From the NCBI GenBank assembly GCA_964537525.1, contig CAZIAB010000014.1:1-18271 (forward strand): a stretch of DNA of 18,271 nucleotides. Direction: 5' to 3'. Below the pieces are notes generated by a model. That model searched no databases, was not told the DNA's origin, and saw only the letters and a list, made by a program, of their open reading frames with translations. Source of the DNA: CAYMDJ01 sp964537525 (GTDB lineage: Archaea; Aenigmatarchaeota; Aenigmatarchaeia; QMZP01). The position numbers were made by a program, and so were the translations under genes. Positions 1 through 7,049 of the stretch are shown here, piece after piece; within the stretch, counting starts at the first letter, position 1, and every line of letters begins with the position of its first letter.

Positions 1-3000
1 ATGGTTGTGTTTTCAAAGGATAAAGTGGGTGGTGGGGGTGGTTTATGGATACTTTATTTAAATAATCTTACAGAACAGAGGATAACCTTTAATTCAGACT
101 ATGAAGTTGGTACGGAATGGTCTCCAAACGGAAATGAAATTTATTTCTATGGTGGGCCATATGGTATAGACCTTAACATAAAAAGATTGTATTTGAACAA
201 CCTTACAATAGAAAATGTGACTGATACTGCTGATAAAGATGCTTATCTTTATTTAAGTCCGGGTGGTACCAAAATTGTATTTAATAGGGTTGTTAACAGC
301 AACAACTTCGATATTTTTATAATTAATTCTGATGGCACAAACCTAATTCAGATAACCGATAATAATTACAAAGATTATATTCCATCGTGGGGGTCTGATA
401 ATAAAATATATTTTTCATCAAATAGGAATGGAACCGGCTTTGATTTATGGAGAATGAATGTTGATGGGACTAATCAAGAAAGATTAAGTGATTTTGAGGG
501 TAATGAATTGTGGCCAGAATATATAGAAAACGGAATCCTTTTTTATTGGGATAAAAAATCAGATAATTCGGGTGATGTTTGGTTTATGCATCTAAACTAT
601 ACAACACCCCCCTACCCACCACCAACCAATAATTCCCTGGTCCTGACCACGCCCTACTGGAGGAATGTGGTGTCTGTGGCCGGGCTGGAGAATACGGTGT
701 TCGTGGTGGAGGAGAACGTGACTGATAAGGTGATGGAATGGATAGCAGAGAACGGGCCTGACCATATCTATACGCTGGGTTTTGACGCGGGACTGAACAA
801 CTCGCATGAGATAGGTTATGGTGACGTGGCGGAACTTTTCTACCCGAATGCCACAGAGGCGGTCCTCGCGGAGACAGAACTGGAGGGCGTGCTGGGCTCG
901 CAGATAGCGGGGCTCCTGGGGATTCCTCTCGTTCTTGACGATGGCGAAGGGTATGACGTGATTGACCTCAGGGGCGTCCCTCCGCAGGATATAATGGAGA
1001 TGTATGCCGATTATATTGTTGCAGAGGGAGAGACGACTGATTATTTGATAGCGGCGAACACCGAGAGCGTGGAATTCCCCCTGGCAGCGAGGCTTGCAAA
1101 GAAGAAGGTTGGTTTTGTTGTTCCCGTAACAATACCCGAAATCAGTTACGACCCCGGTTCTTGGGAGGAATGCTGGGAGGTAAATGTTGGTAACGGCATC
1201 GCCGGAATCGTTGAATCGCTTGGTGATGCCGCGGAAATGCTGGAAGGTAAGGGTCTCTTCTCGGGCTCTGATGATTATCTATTAGGGGAGCCGGTTTACA
1301 TTGCTCTGGTTGGTGGTTTTGACTCCTTCCCTGCTGTCGTGGTTCCTGACCCCGGGATTGAGCTGCTAGAGGATTATGACGGCAGTTACATGTTTTCTGA
1401 CATCCTCTTCTCTGACATCAACAGGGACGGGTTCTTTGACGCCGGACTGGGGAGGTTCGCAGGAGGGACAGAGGCAATCTCCTTCCAGATAGAGAACATG
1501 GGAAAGATGGAAGGTGATGGTGTGGTGATAGGGCAATACAGGTATCAGAAGTATCACCCGGCCAATTTCCTGGGCGGAGGGATGCTGCAGGCATACTCGG
1601 CTGATTACGCGCTCTCGTCGGCCGGCATGGAAACGGAGAGGCTCGTTGAGAAGAGGCTGGACAGGGTGGTCCCGGACCTCAGCATAGACTGGCTGGACCT
1701 GGCAGGGCTCCTTATGGATATGGGGGAGATTCTCAAAAGCGTTGCCCTCAGGAACATGGGAATGATATTCACGATGGTAGATTACCACGAAACCATAATC
1801 TACGCGTGGCTGGAATTCGACTGGGGGGACTGGTACTGGCACGCAGGGCATGGGGGGTTTGTCAAACTGGAGCACCTGCCTGTCTTCAACGGGACGCTGC
1901 AACTTGATGACGCCGGCTTCCTGGGATATTTCGGTGTCGGGGACGAATACTGGAAAATCCCTCCGGATGACAGGAGCGACACGGAACTCATGACCCAGCC
2001 CTATGGAAGGTCCGGGAATCTGACAGGACTGGATTACGGCGGGTTCCTTTACGACGACCACGACCTGTCAGCGCAGTCCGTTATGGTTTCTGACGTAATG
2101 GAAAACGGAGGGGTTTCATTCGCGTCGACGGGCCTGATTCACGACCCCTTCACGCAAAGGACGTCGATACAGGTGATCGGAATTATGAGCAGGGGGTTCT
2201 CTGTCGGCGAGGCGTGGATGATTTCTTCCAATATGCTGCCCATCAACCCATGGTTCATTGCGATGAACCCGAACCCCTTCCTGAGGGAGAGGCCGGACCT
2301 TTACCTAAAGGACAAGTATGAGCGGCTAATCCTGGGGGACCCTGAAACGTCGCTGGACGTTGAAGTGGCTTCGTGGGTTCGTGGAGATGAGTTTTCAGTC
2401 TCACCTTCAGGCAGCTTCCTTGCGGAGGGTTCCATAGAAAGCGAATACTACATATCCGGGAGGAGGCTGTTCGTGGAGAACGCGGACACGGAGATTCTTG
2501 AGATAGGGGAGCCGGTGATTCCGCTGTTCGTGAGGGAGATAATCCTTCCGGAGGGTTCTGAACTTGAGGACGTCTCTTTTGATGGTTATTACAGGAGATA
2601 CTGGTGGCTGAGGCCGGTCATCATTCCTGTGGATGAACATTACGAGGGGGGATGGGAACCGATTGAATATGACGATTACTGGTATGAGAACTACACCCTG
2701 CTTGACGGGAGGGTCCTGGTGAGGGTTTTCGTCCCGGCTGTCCATTACGGGAGGCCCTCGAGGGTCCTGTACAAAGGGATTATAGGGATAGAATATCAGA
2801 CGCCTGTGGAAATGTCAGTGAGCGCGAGCGACATGAAGCTGGGTGAGAACGGGACCATTGAGGTGGCTGTCTTCAATGACAGGGACTCTCCGCTGAACGG
2901 GACGCTCTTCCTCTGGATAGGTAACGAGAGCTATTCTGAAGGTGTTGAAGTCGGTGTGCACGACACAGAGACCCTGGAGTTCGTGTTCGTCCCGGAGGAT

Positions 3001-3183
3001 GCAGGAGAATATGTGGCAAAGGCGATATTCATCGGGGACGTTACAGTGGGTCCGAGGTATTCCTCCTTCACCGTGAGCGAGAAGTGCGGACACTGGTGTG
3101 GATGGAAGAAGTGCGGCTGCGGGTGGCTTTTAGGTATTCTTTCTCGAACTGCTTCACTACGGCACTCCATGACATGCGGGTGA
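1..3183 (+). CDS. Large surface protein: TolB-like propeller plus gingipain-like (C25-type) region, 5' end outside window
   Basis: The first residues already read as the middle of a beta-propeller blade, so the true start and any signal peptide probably lie upstream. Residues 1-200 are TolB/WD40-like, with repeated patterns such as WSPNGNEIYFY, LSPGGTKIVF and WGSDNKIYFSSN. A proline-rich linker (about 201-211) leads to a region resembling peptidase family C25: an ALVGGFDSFP strand (about 432-442), a SDILFSDINRDGFFDAGLGR segment, a WHAGHGGF motif holding the candidate catalytic His617, and a LILGDPETSL end motif near 777-786. Where gingipains carry the catalytic Cys, I see GVSFASTG (704-711) with no Cys. 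A CARDB/Ig-like module follows (about 935-1030), then a Cys/Trp/Gly-rich tail. The probable role is extracellular, either an adhesin or a degenerate or atypical protease. Codons 1-200 are AT-rich and the rest GC-rich, suggesting a chimera. The last 116 bp overlap the opposing glycosyltransferase gene. Confidence 0.7.
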   Translation: MVVFSKDKVGGGGGLWILYLNNLTEQRITFNSDYEVGTEWSPNGNEIYFYGGPYGIDLNIKRLYLNNLTIENVTDTADKDAYLYLSPGGTKIVFNRVVNSNNFDIFIINSDGTNLIQITDNNYKDYIPSWGSDNKIYFSSNRNGTGFDLWRMNVDGTNQERLSDFEGNELWPEYIENGILFYWDKKSDNSGDVWFMHLNYTTPPYPPPTNNSLVLTTPYWRNVVSVAGLENTVFVVEENVTDKVMEWIAENGPDHIYTLGFDAGLNNSHEIGYGDVAELFYPNATEAVLAETELEGVLGSQIAGLLGIPLVLDDGEGYDVIDLRGVPPQDIMEMYADYIVAEGETTDYLIAANTESVEFPLAARLAKKKVGFVVPVTIPEISYDPGSWEECWEVNVGNGIAGIVESLGDAAEMLEGKGLFSGSDDYLLGEPVYIALVGGFDSFPAVVVPDPGIELLEDYDGSYMFSDILFSDINRDGFFDAGLGRFAGGTEAISFQIENMGKMEGDGVVIGQYRYQKYHPANFLGGGMLQAYSADYALSSAGMETERLVEKRLDRVVPDLSIDWLDLAGLLMDMGEILKSVALRNMGMIFTMVDYHETIIYAWLEFDWGDWYWHAGHGGFVKLEHLPVFNGTLQLDDAGFLGYFGVGDEYWKIPPDDRSDTELMTQPYGRSGNLTGLDYGGFLYDDHDLSAQSVMVSDVMENGGVSFASTGLIHDPFTQRTSIQVIGIMSRGFSVGEAWMISSNMLPINPWFIAMNPNPFLRERPDLYLKDKYERLILGDPETSLDVEVASWVRGDEFSVSPSGSFLAEGSIESEYYISGRRLFVENADTEILEIGEPVIPLFVREIILPEGSELEDVSFDGYYRRYWWLRPVIIPVDEHYEGGWEPIEYDDYWYENYTLLDGRVLVRVFVPAVHYGRPSRVLYKGIIGIEYQTPVEMSVSASDMKLGENGTIEVAVFNDRDSPLNGTLFLWIGNESYSEGVEVGVHDTETLEFVFVPEDAGEYVAKAIFIGDVTVGPRYSSFTVSEKCGHWCGWKKCGCGWLLGILSRTASLRHSMTCG

Positions 3184-4210
3184 CCACCCTGCGGGCATTG
3201 GTTCCTAGAGAAGAGTATTTTCGGGGGTTCTTGGAATAACAGAGCATTGCCCTGAACAGGGCTTCCGGGTCCCTGGGAGGGATGGGGATTCCTGTCCTTC
3301 TGGTTATGAACCCGAGGGGTGTGATGATTACCTTGCCAGAAGACATGGCCTCTAGGAGAGCTACAGGCTGGCCCTTCTCCCATGAAGGAAGGACGAAGCA
3401 GTCCGATTCTGAGAGGAGCTTTGGGGTGTCCCTCCTCCAGCCGAGATACCTGATGTCCAGTTCGGGGTGGGAGCTAATGAATTCGAGCAGGTAATCCTTG
3501 AGGGGACCGTCGCCCGCTATGGTCAGTTGGGTTTCCGGATTTTTGGCGTGGAGCTTGCTGAAGGCAGCGAGTATGTGCCTTATGCCCTTTATCTCCAGGA
3601 GCCGGCCCATGAAGAGGAACCTCGTTCCCTTCCATGCCTTCTTCGTAGGGGTGAAGTCCTCCAGGTCTATGCCATTGGTGAGGAGGGCGGAGGGGCGCCC
3701 GGTCTTTGGGGATATATGCTCCATCGCATACCTGCTTATGAAGAGAATCCTTGATGCCCTCTTTATCGCGACCCTCTGGAAGAAGCGCAGCGCCTCGTTC
3801 GCAGGGAACCTGTTGTACACTATCGTGCCGTGCGGGGTGAGGACCATGGGCTTTCCCGTGAGGAAGGAGAGCTTTGCCCCGAAGAATCCTGATATGACGC
3901 CGTGGCAGTGGATGAGGTCTATCCCGTGCTCCCTTATTATCCTGCTCGCTGTGAGGATGGAGAGCGCGTTGAAGCTGGTGGCGCGGAAGGCCCTTCCGGG
4001 AAGGTAGCCAATCCTGTATACACGGATTCTTCCATTCCTCTCGTAGGGCCTCTGCCCCCTGAAGCGCCTGGTGACTATGAAGATATCGTGCCCGTCCCTG
4101 GCGAGGTACTTGCTGAGCTTCTCGACGTGTATCTCTATCCCTCCTCCTGACATGAGGTCAGAGCCGCTGCCGAAGGGGTATTCCTTGGAGCCCAGCATCA
4201 GGATTTTCAT
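3068..4210 (-). CDS. Glycosyltransferase family 4 (GT-B fold)
   Basis: A 380-residue cytoplasmic or membrane-peripheral glycosyltransferase that would move a sugar from an activated donor to a glycan or lipid acceptor. The substrate is not predictable. The N-terminal half starts MKILMLGSKEYPFGSG, followed by GGGIEIHVEKLSKYL (the glycine-rich acceptor-side loop) and LIHCHGVISGF. The C-terminal Rossmann half contains FLFMGRLLEIKGIRHIL, LTIAGDGPL and the GT4 donor-site motif EKGQPVALLEAMSSG, with two acidic residues. The family core ends near MSWSAVVKQFEKEYLK. The last 17 or so residues are Arg/Ser/Thr-rich and are encoded exactly antisense to the Cys/Trp-rich tail of the upstream surface gene, so they look like read-through into foreign sequence. 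The ATG at 4210 lies 26 bp below a TATA box, consistent with a leaderless message. A role in S-layer, lipid or N-glycan decoration is inference. Confidence 0.88.
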   Translation of the reverse strand: MKILMLGSKEYPFGSGSDLMSGGGIEIHVEKLSKYLARDGHDIFIVTRRFRGQRPYERNGRIRVYRIGYLPGRAFRATSFNALSILTASRIIREHGIDLIHCHGVISGFFGAKLSFLTGKPMVLTPHGTIVYNRFPANEALRFFQRVAIKRASRILFISRYAMEHISPKTGRPSALLTNGIDLEDFTPTKKAWKGTRFLFMGRLLEIKGIRHILAAFSKLHAKNPETQLTIAGDGPLKDYLLEFISSHPELDIRYLGWRRDTPKLLSESDCFVLPSWEKGQPVALLEAMSSGKVIITPLGFITRRTGIPIPPRDPEALFRAMLCYSKNPRKYSSLGTNARRVVTRMSWSAVVKQFEKEYLKATRSRTSSIHTSVRTSRSR

Positions 4211-4230
4211 GTTAATAATTCGTTAAGTTG

Positions 4231-4241
4231 GTTTTTTATAC
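4231..4241 (-). promoter_or_regulatory. TATA box of the glycosyltransferase gene
   Basis: Read on the minus strand this is GTATAAAAAAC, centred about 26 bp before the ATG at 4210. That is the usual spacing for an archaeal leaderless transcript. The rest of the 152-bp gap between the glycosyltransferase and TFS genes shows no gene and no strong hairpin. Confidence 0.5.
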
Positions 4242-4362
4242 TAACCATCTCAAAAGAGGGTTGTGTTAGGTTATCGGTTTTTTGATAGTTGCATTACGGT
4301 TGCTTTTGTGTCCAAGAAACCGTTAAATTAGCGGAACCCAAAAGAATGCTCTTGTGGAGGTT

Positions 4363-4686
4363 TTAACCATATTCGCGCCAGGAGTGGCGACACTTGGTGC
4401 ATCTCAGGAACAGGGTGGGGGCCTCGTCGCTGGAGCGGGTCTGCTGTATCCACCATGTGGCTTCCTTGTTGCCGCACTTCGGGCAGACCACCTTGGTCTT
4501 GGGGAGGAATTCCTGGTTCTTCTCGATTATGACGACGTCGTCAAGGGGACTCTTCTCGACGTCCTCTGCTATCTCGAGCGGCTTGTAATCGTCAACCTTG
4601 GTGCCGCACTTCCTGCACACGAGAAAGGTCTTGTTCCTCTCCTTCTTCGCTACCATCACGCTTCCGCACTTGCTGCAAAAATCCAT
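4363..4686 (-). CDS. tfs: Transcription factor S (TFIIS/Rpb9-like RNA cleavage factor)
   Basis: A 107-residue archaeal TFS, which rescues backtracked RNA polymerase by stimulating cleavage of the nascent RNA. It has the two expected zinc ribbons. The N-terminal one uses Cys4, Cys7, Cys24 and Cys27. The C-terminal one has a CPKC pair and an RCTKC pair. Between these the hallmark loop reads QQTRSSDEAPTLF, including the adjacent Asp-Glu pair that reaches the polymerase active site, so cleavage activity should be intact. I start it at the ATG at 4686 rather than the in-frame GTG at 4698, because a GAGGGG ribosome site lies just before that ATG and the protein then begins at the usual MDFCSKCG. 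It is the last gene of the cluster with S17e, the CBS protein and signal peptidase, 47 bp after the peptidase gene. Confidence 0.95.
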   Translation of the reverse strand: MDFCSKCGSVMVAKKERNKTFLVCRKCGTKVDDYKPLEIAEDVEKSPLDDVVIIEKNQEFLPKTKVVCPKCGNKEATWWIQQTRSSDEAPTLFLRCTKCRHSWREYG

Positions 4687-4733
4687 TATTCCCCTCACGA
4701 AAATATGCTTACTTCAACAGATATGATATTCTA

Positions 4734-5228
4734 TTATATAAACGTTTTCGTTCCCACGTATATTCCCGCGCCTATTGCTGCAAAGAGGATAACCCACAGG
4801 ATGTTGGGCAGGAGGTATTCCATCATGCCTATCTTTATCCATCCCAGGTAGGGTATTATCAGTATCTCCTTCCCATGGATTTGATTCTCTGTTATGCTCT
4901 TCTCAAAGGATAGCTGGCCCGAGTTGGCGTCACCCTTTGTCTGGAAGCTCCCGTCAGGGTTTATCCCGATTACCCTGTGAACGATTGGTGTGGGCTGGGA
5001 GGGCGGAGAGAAGACTATTATGTCCCCGACAATGAGCTGGTCCGCTGGAACGCCCTGCAGGACGAGTATGTCCCCCCTGTAGAAGGTGGGAACCATGGAA
5101 TCTGATTCAACCGCCACTATTGGCATGTCAGTTGAGAGCGCGAACGCGAGACCCTGGTTTGTCCCGAACGCGAAGATTATTCCAAGCACGACATAAATGA
5201 CGCTTGAATTGAGCTCTTTCAGTTCCAT
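4734..5228 (-). CDS. Signal peptidase I, archaeal/ER type (S26B, Sec11-like)
   Basis: A 164-residue membrane protease that removes signal peptides from Sec-exported proteins on the outer face of the membrane. The N-terminal transmembrane segment is about residues 10-32. Box B follows as ESDSMVPTFYRGD, with nucleophile Ser44. His84 in PIVHRVIGI replaces the lysine of bacterial enzymes, and Asp100 in TKGDAN completes the Ser-His-Asp set typical of archaeal and ER enzymes. A second transmembrane segment covers about residues 139-160. It lies 37 bp after the CBS-protein gene and has its own TATA box in that gap with no Shine-Dalgarno sequence, so it may be expressed independently from a leaderless message. 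Likely clients in this window include the large surface protein. Prepilin needs a different peptidase. Confidence 0.95.
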   Translation of the reverse strand: MELKELNSSVIYVVLGIIFAFGTNQGLAFALSTDMPIVAVESDSMVPTFYRGDILVLQGVPADQLIVGDIIVFSPPSQPTPIVHRVIGINPDGSFQTKGDANSGQLSFEKSITENQIHGKEILIIPYLGWIKIGMMEYLLPNILWVILFAAIGAGIYVGTKTFI

Positions 5229-5251
5229 AGTATCAAGTTTATGGATGCTGG

Positions 5252-5259
5252 TTTTTAAA
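5252..5259 (-). promoter_or_regulatory. TATA box of the signal peptidase gene
   Basis: CTTTAAAAACC on the minus strand, about 27 bp ahead of the peptidase ATG at 5228 and directly after the CBS-gene stop. It suggests an internal promoter in the cluster. Confidence 0.4.
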
Positions 5260-5265
5260 GGCTTT

Positions 5266-6354
5266 CTAGAACAGTGATTTCTCCCTCTTCTTCATGAATT
5301 CGCGCTCCATCTTGGACAGCACGCCCTTCAGGGCCTTGGTTATGTCCCATTCGTGATCGCTGGAAAAGAAGATTCCTTTCCTGGTCACGAGCTTTGCCTT
5401 GAGGGAGTATTTGATTCTTCCCTCCTGGCGGTACCTGTCAACGTGAAGGGTGAAGTTGTCTATGTCAGCCATCTTTGAGAGCTTACTGAGGAGGGAGTTT
5501 ATGTCAGAATCCATGACGTTCCTTATGAAGGGGTCCTCCTGCTGGGCACCGGTCACGTTTACGGGAACGGTCCGGACATCCCTGCTGAGGGTCTTCAGTA
5601 TGTCCCTCGGTGTTATCACGCCGACCATCCTTCCTTCCCTTTCAACGACGACGAGGCCGGAATCCCTTTCTGTCATACTCGTGGCGACCTCCATGAGGCT
5701 CGAGTCATAATCCACCCTGGGTATGTCAGGCGACATCACAATACTCACGTTTGCCGAGTCCGTATTGAACGACTCTCCGGAGGCTTCCCCTTTCATTACC
5801 CTGCGCTTCTCTGTTACCGATTTGAGGAGGCTGGTAGAAGTCACCAACCCGATGACATTGTTGTTTTCTTCGACCACAGGAACGGCTATGACGTTCATGT
5901 CAGTGAATATCGAGCGTGCGGTAGATATGTCATCGTCCTTGCTGACGCAGAAGGGGAACCTCATCACGTCCCCTGCCCGGGCCTTCTTCAGGGAGGGTTC
6001 CTTGAGGAAGAGCTTGAGTAGGTCCCTTTTCCTGAGAATCTTCATTTTTCCCTTCTCGTCCGCTATGGGGATTGCCTTGTAATCATTAACCAGCATGGCC
6101 TTTGTGGTTTCATCTCTTGTTGAAGAAGCAGGAAAGGCATCAATCTTCCTGACATAGGATTCTACTGTCACGTTGCTGGGGTCGGTTATCCTCTTCTTGA
6201 CGAGGTCCCTGGAGAGAAGGACGCCCAGCAGGGAGCCTTTTTTGAAAACGAGGGTCTCCGGGCTCTTCCCTGATATCATGGAAGATATTGCGTGGCTTAC
6301 CCTGTCGTCGTGCCTGAGTATCAGGGGTTCTCTTGCCACATCAAGCAGGTTCAT
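5266..6354 (-). CDS. Four-CBS-domain protein with C-terminal HPF/S30AE-like domain
   Basis: A 362-residue soluble protein. Four CBS motifs are visible at about residues 5-53, 65-115, 125-178 and 207-261. Typical strand-helix endings include LLGVLLSRDLVKK, KMKILRKRDLLK, NVIGLVTSTSLLK and RMVGVITPRDILK. CBS pairs usually bind adenosine nucleotides. The last 80 residues (about 281-362) look like a ribosome hibernation-promoting factor/RaiA domain: a helix with LLSKLSKMADIDN, a strand pair ending LHVDRYRQEGRIKYSLKAKL, then WDITKALKGVLSKMEREFMKKREK. The gene starts 8 bp after the S17e stop, and its AGGTGG ribosome site overlaps that stop, so the two are probably cotranslated. Inference: an energy-sensing factor that acts on the ribosome. 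The CBS domains are certain; the HPF assignment is by pattern only. Confidence 0.88.
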   Translation of the reverse strand: MNLLDVAREPLILRHDDRVSHAISSMISGKSPETLVFKKGSLLGVLLSRDLVKKRITDPSNVTVESYVRKIDAFPASSTRDETTKAMLVNDYKAIPIADEKGKMKILRKRDLLKLFLKEPSLKKARAGDVMRFPFCVSKDDDISTARSIFTDMNVIAVPVVEENNNVIGLVTSTSLLKSVTEKRRVMKGEASGESFNTDSANVSIVMSPDIPRVDYDSSLMEVATSMTERDSGLVVVEREGRMVGVITPRDILKTLSRDVRTVPVNVTGAQQEDPFIRNVMDSDINSLLSKLSKMADIDNFTLHVDRYRQEGRIKYSLKAKLVTRKGIFFSSDHEWDITKALKGVLSKMEREFMKKREKSLF

Positions 6355-6362
6355 GTAGCCAC

Positions 6363-6563
6363 CTATATGCCGCTCTTCTGGATCTTCTGCATCTTCTTTG
6401 ATATGTATCCAGCGAGGATGTTCCTGGTCCTCTTTGATTCTATCTTCTTTACCTCTTCGAGGACCTTCTTGTTGCTGTCAAAATCCGTGGTGAACCTGGC
6501 ACCATGCGCCTCTATCAGCTCGTCTCCGAGCGTCTTTATTGCAACGCTCTTTACCCTTCCCAT
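6363..6563 (-). CDS. rps17e: Small-subunit ribosomal protein eS17 (S17e)
   Basis: A 66-residue protein of the archaeal/eukaryotic small subunit, at the normal length for archaeal S17e. The sequence opens MGRVKSVAIKTLGDELIEAH and contains the family pattern FTTDFDSNKKVLEEV, followed by SKRTRNILAGYISKKMQ. An AGGTGG Shine-Dalgarno sequence at 6568-6573 sits 4 nt before the ATG, and a TATA box lies further upstream. It leads the minus-strand cluster with the CBS/HPF-like protein, signal peptidase and TFS. Confidence 0.95.
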   Translation of the reverse strand: MGRVKSVAIKTLGDELIEAHGARFTTDFDSNKKVLEEVKKIESKRTRNILAGYISKKMQKIQKSGI

Positions 6564-6594
6564 GAAACCACCTTACAATAATGGCATGCAGGGG

Positions 6595-6602
6595 ATTTAA
6601 AG
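6595..6602 (-). promoter_or_regulatory. TATA box of the S17e cluster
   Basis: On the minus strand the element reads AACCTTTAAATC, an A-rich BRE-like stretch followed by TTTAAAT, 32-39 bp upstream of the S17e start. It is the only good TATA box upstream of the cluster in this orientation. Confidence 0.5.
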
Positions 6603-6640
6603 GTTTTGTATGCCTAGCATTAGGCCGCCCGTGGGAAACA

Positions 6641-6649
6641 TTTATATTT
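6641..6649 (+). promoter_or_regulatory. TATA box for the tRNA-Asn transcript
   Basis: GAAACATTTATATTT on the plus strand, with the TATA at 6641-6649. The expected start of transcription is near 6670, about 70 nt ahead of the tRNA and right at the start of a perfect hairpin. No closer TATA box is visible before the tRNA. Confidence 0.45.
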
Positions 6650-6672
6650 GCTTGTCATTTATTATCATAACC

Positions 6673-6698
6673 CTTTAGCACATGTAAACGTGCTAAAG
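6673..6698 (+). other. Perfect 9-bp hairpin in the leader of tRNA-Asn
   Basis: CTTTAGCAC (6673-6681) and GTGCTAAAG (6690-6698) are exact reverse complements around the 8-nt loop ATGTAAAC. The palindrome CGTTAACG (6699-6706) and a weaker CGGAA/TTCCG pair follow immediately. The block begins where transcription should start from the TATA box at 6641. It could be a structured pre-tRNA leader, the start of a separate small RNA, or a regulator-binding site. I recognise no known RNA family. Confidence 0.5.
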
Positions 6699-6740
6699 CG
6701 TTAACGGAAACACCGCTTCCGCAAGAAACCTTTGAAACAT

Positions 6741-6813
6741 GCCTTAGTAGCTCAGCAGGTAGAGCGATCGGCTGTTAACCGATAGGTCGCTGGTTCGAGT
6801 CCAGCCTAAGGCG
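6741..6813 (+). tRNA. tRNA-Asn (anticodon GUU)
   Basis: A 73-nt cloverleaf with every stem paired. Acceptor stem: GCCTTAG with CTAAGGC. D-stem: GCTC with GAGC. Anticodon stem: ATCGG with CCGAT around CTGTTAA, giving GUU. T-stem: GCTGG with CCAGC around TTCGAGT. The discriminator is G and only CC of the CCA follows, so CCA would be completed by the nucleotidyltransferase. No intron. Transcribed in the same direction as the tRNA-Phe downstream. Confidence 0.97.
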
Positions 6814-6853
6814 CCTAAACCTTTTACAATTAACAGGTTCGCCGATTAACCAC

Positions 6854-6940
6854 ATGGCAGATAACGATGACGAATCCTGGTTTTTGCCAAAAGGTTTAAT
6901 CCAAAAGTATAAAAACAGAAGCAACAAATACCTAAACTGA
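6854..6940 (+). CDS. Possible 28-codon small ORF between the two tRNAs
   Basis: The ATG at 6854 opens 28 codons starting MADNDDESWF (acidic) and ending KNRSNKYLN (basic), with its TGA at 6938-6940, one base before tRNA-Phe. There is no Shine-Dalgarno sequence. A weak TTTTACAATT element lies about 25 bp upstream. The ORF contains the likely tRNA-Phe TATA box, which argues that it is a chance ORF. I recognise no family. Confidence 0.15.
   Translation: MADNDDESWFLPKGLIQKYKNRSNKYLN
6908..6915 (+). promoter_or_regulatory. TATA box of tRNA-Phe
   Basis: TATAAAAA preceded by CCAAAAG (BRE-like), about 30 bp ahead of the tRNA 5' end at 6942. This implies a very short leader. Confidence 0.6.
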
Positions 6941-6979
6941 TGGGGCGATAGCTCAGTCCGGGAGAGCACATGGCTGAAG

Positions 6980-6994
6980 ACAGAGCTGGCAGCT
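6980..6994 (+). other. tRNA-Phe intron 1 (15 nt, canonical position 37/38)
   Basis: Splice sites G6979/A6980 and T6994/A6995. The central helix is CTGA (6974-6977) with GCAG (6989-6992), 3 of 4 pairs plus A-G. The 3-nt bulges are AGA (6978-6980) and CTA (6993-6995), each cut after its second base. The outer helix is the anticodon stem. The 8 nt left inside are too few for a stable inner stem, so this is a relaxed bulge-helix-loop and a very short intron. Confidence 0.8.
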
Positions 6995-6999
6995 ACCAT

Positions 7000-7032
7000 A
7001 CCGGGCATGTTGAAAGGCATGTCTGGGCTAAA
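7000..7032 (+). other. tRNA-Phe intron 2 (33 nt, in the 3' anticodon strand, about 42/43)
   Basis: The intron carries a 9-bp stem, CCGGGCATG (7001-7009) with CATGTCTGG (7018-7026, two G-U pairs), and an 8-nt loop. The bulges are ATA (6998-7000) and AAG (7031-7033). The central helix is TACC (6994-6997) with GCTA (7027-7030), 3 of 4 pairs plus C-C. There is no outer helix, so it is of the HBh' type. Removal restores C27-G43 and a 5-nt variable region. Confidence 0.8.
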
Positions 7033-7049
7033 GGAGTCGTGGGTTCAAA

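Noticed and set aside
1366..2061. 231-codon minus-strand frame inside the large surface protein
   Set aside because: Antisense to the conserved C25-like region; no start signal, no domain, composition typical of a shadow frame.
6862..6880. Possible C/D box small RNA (GATGACGA near CTGG)
   Set aside because: The C-box match is imperfect and no proper D box or C'/D' pair lies at the right spacing.
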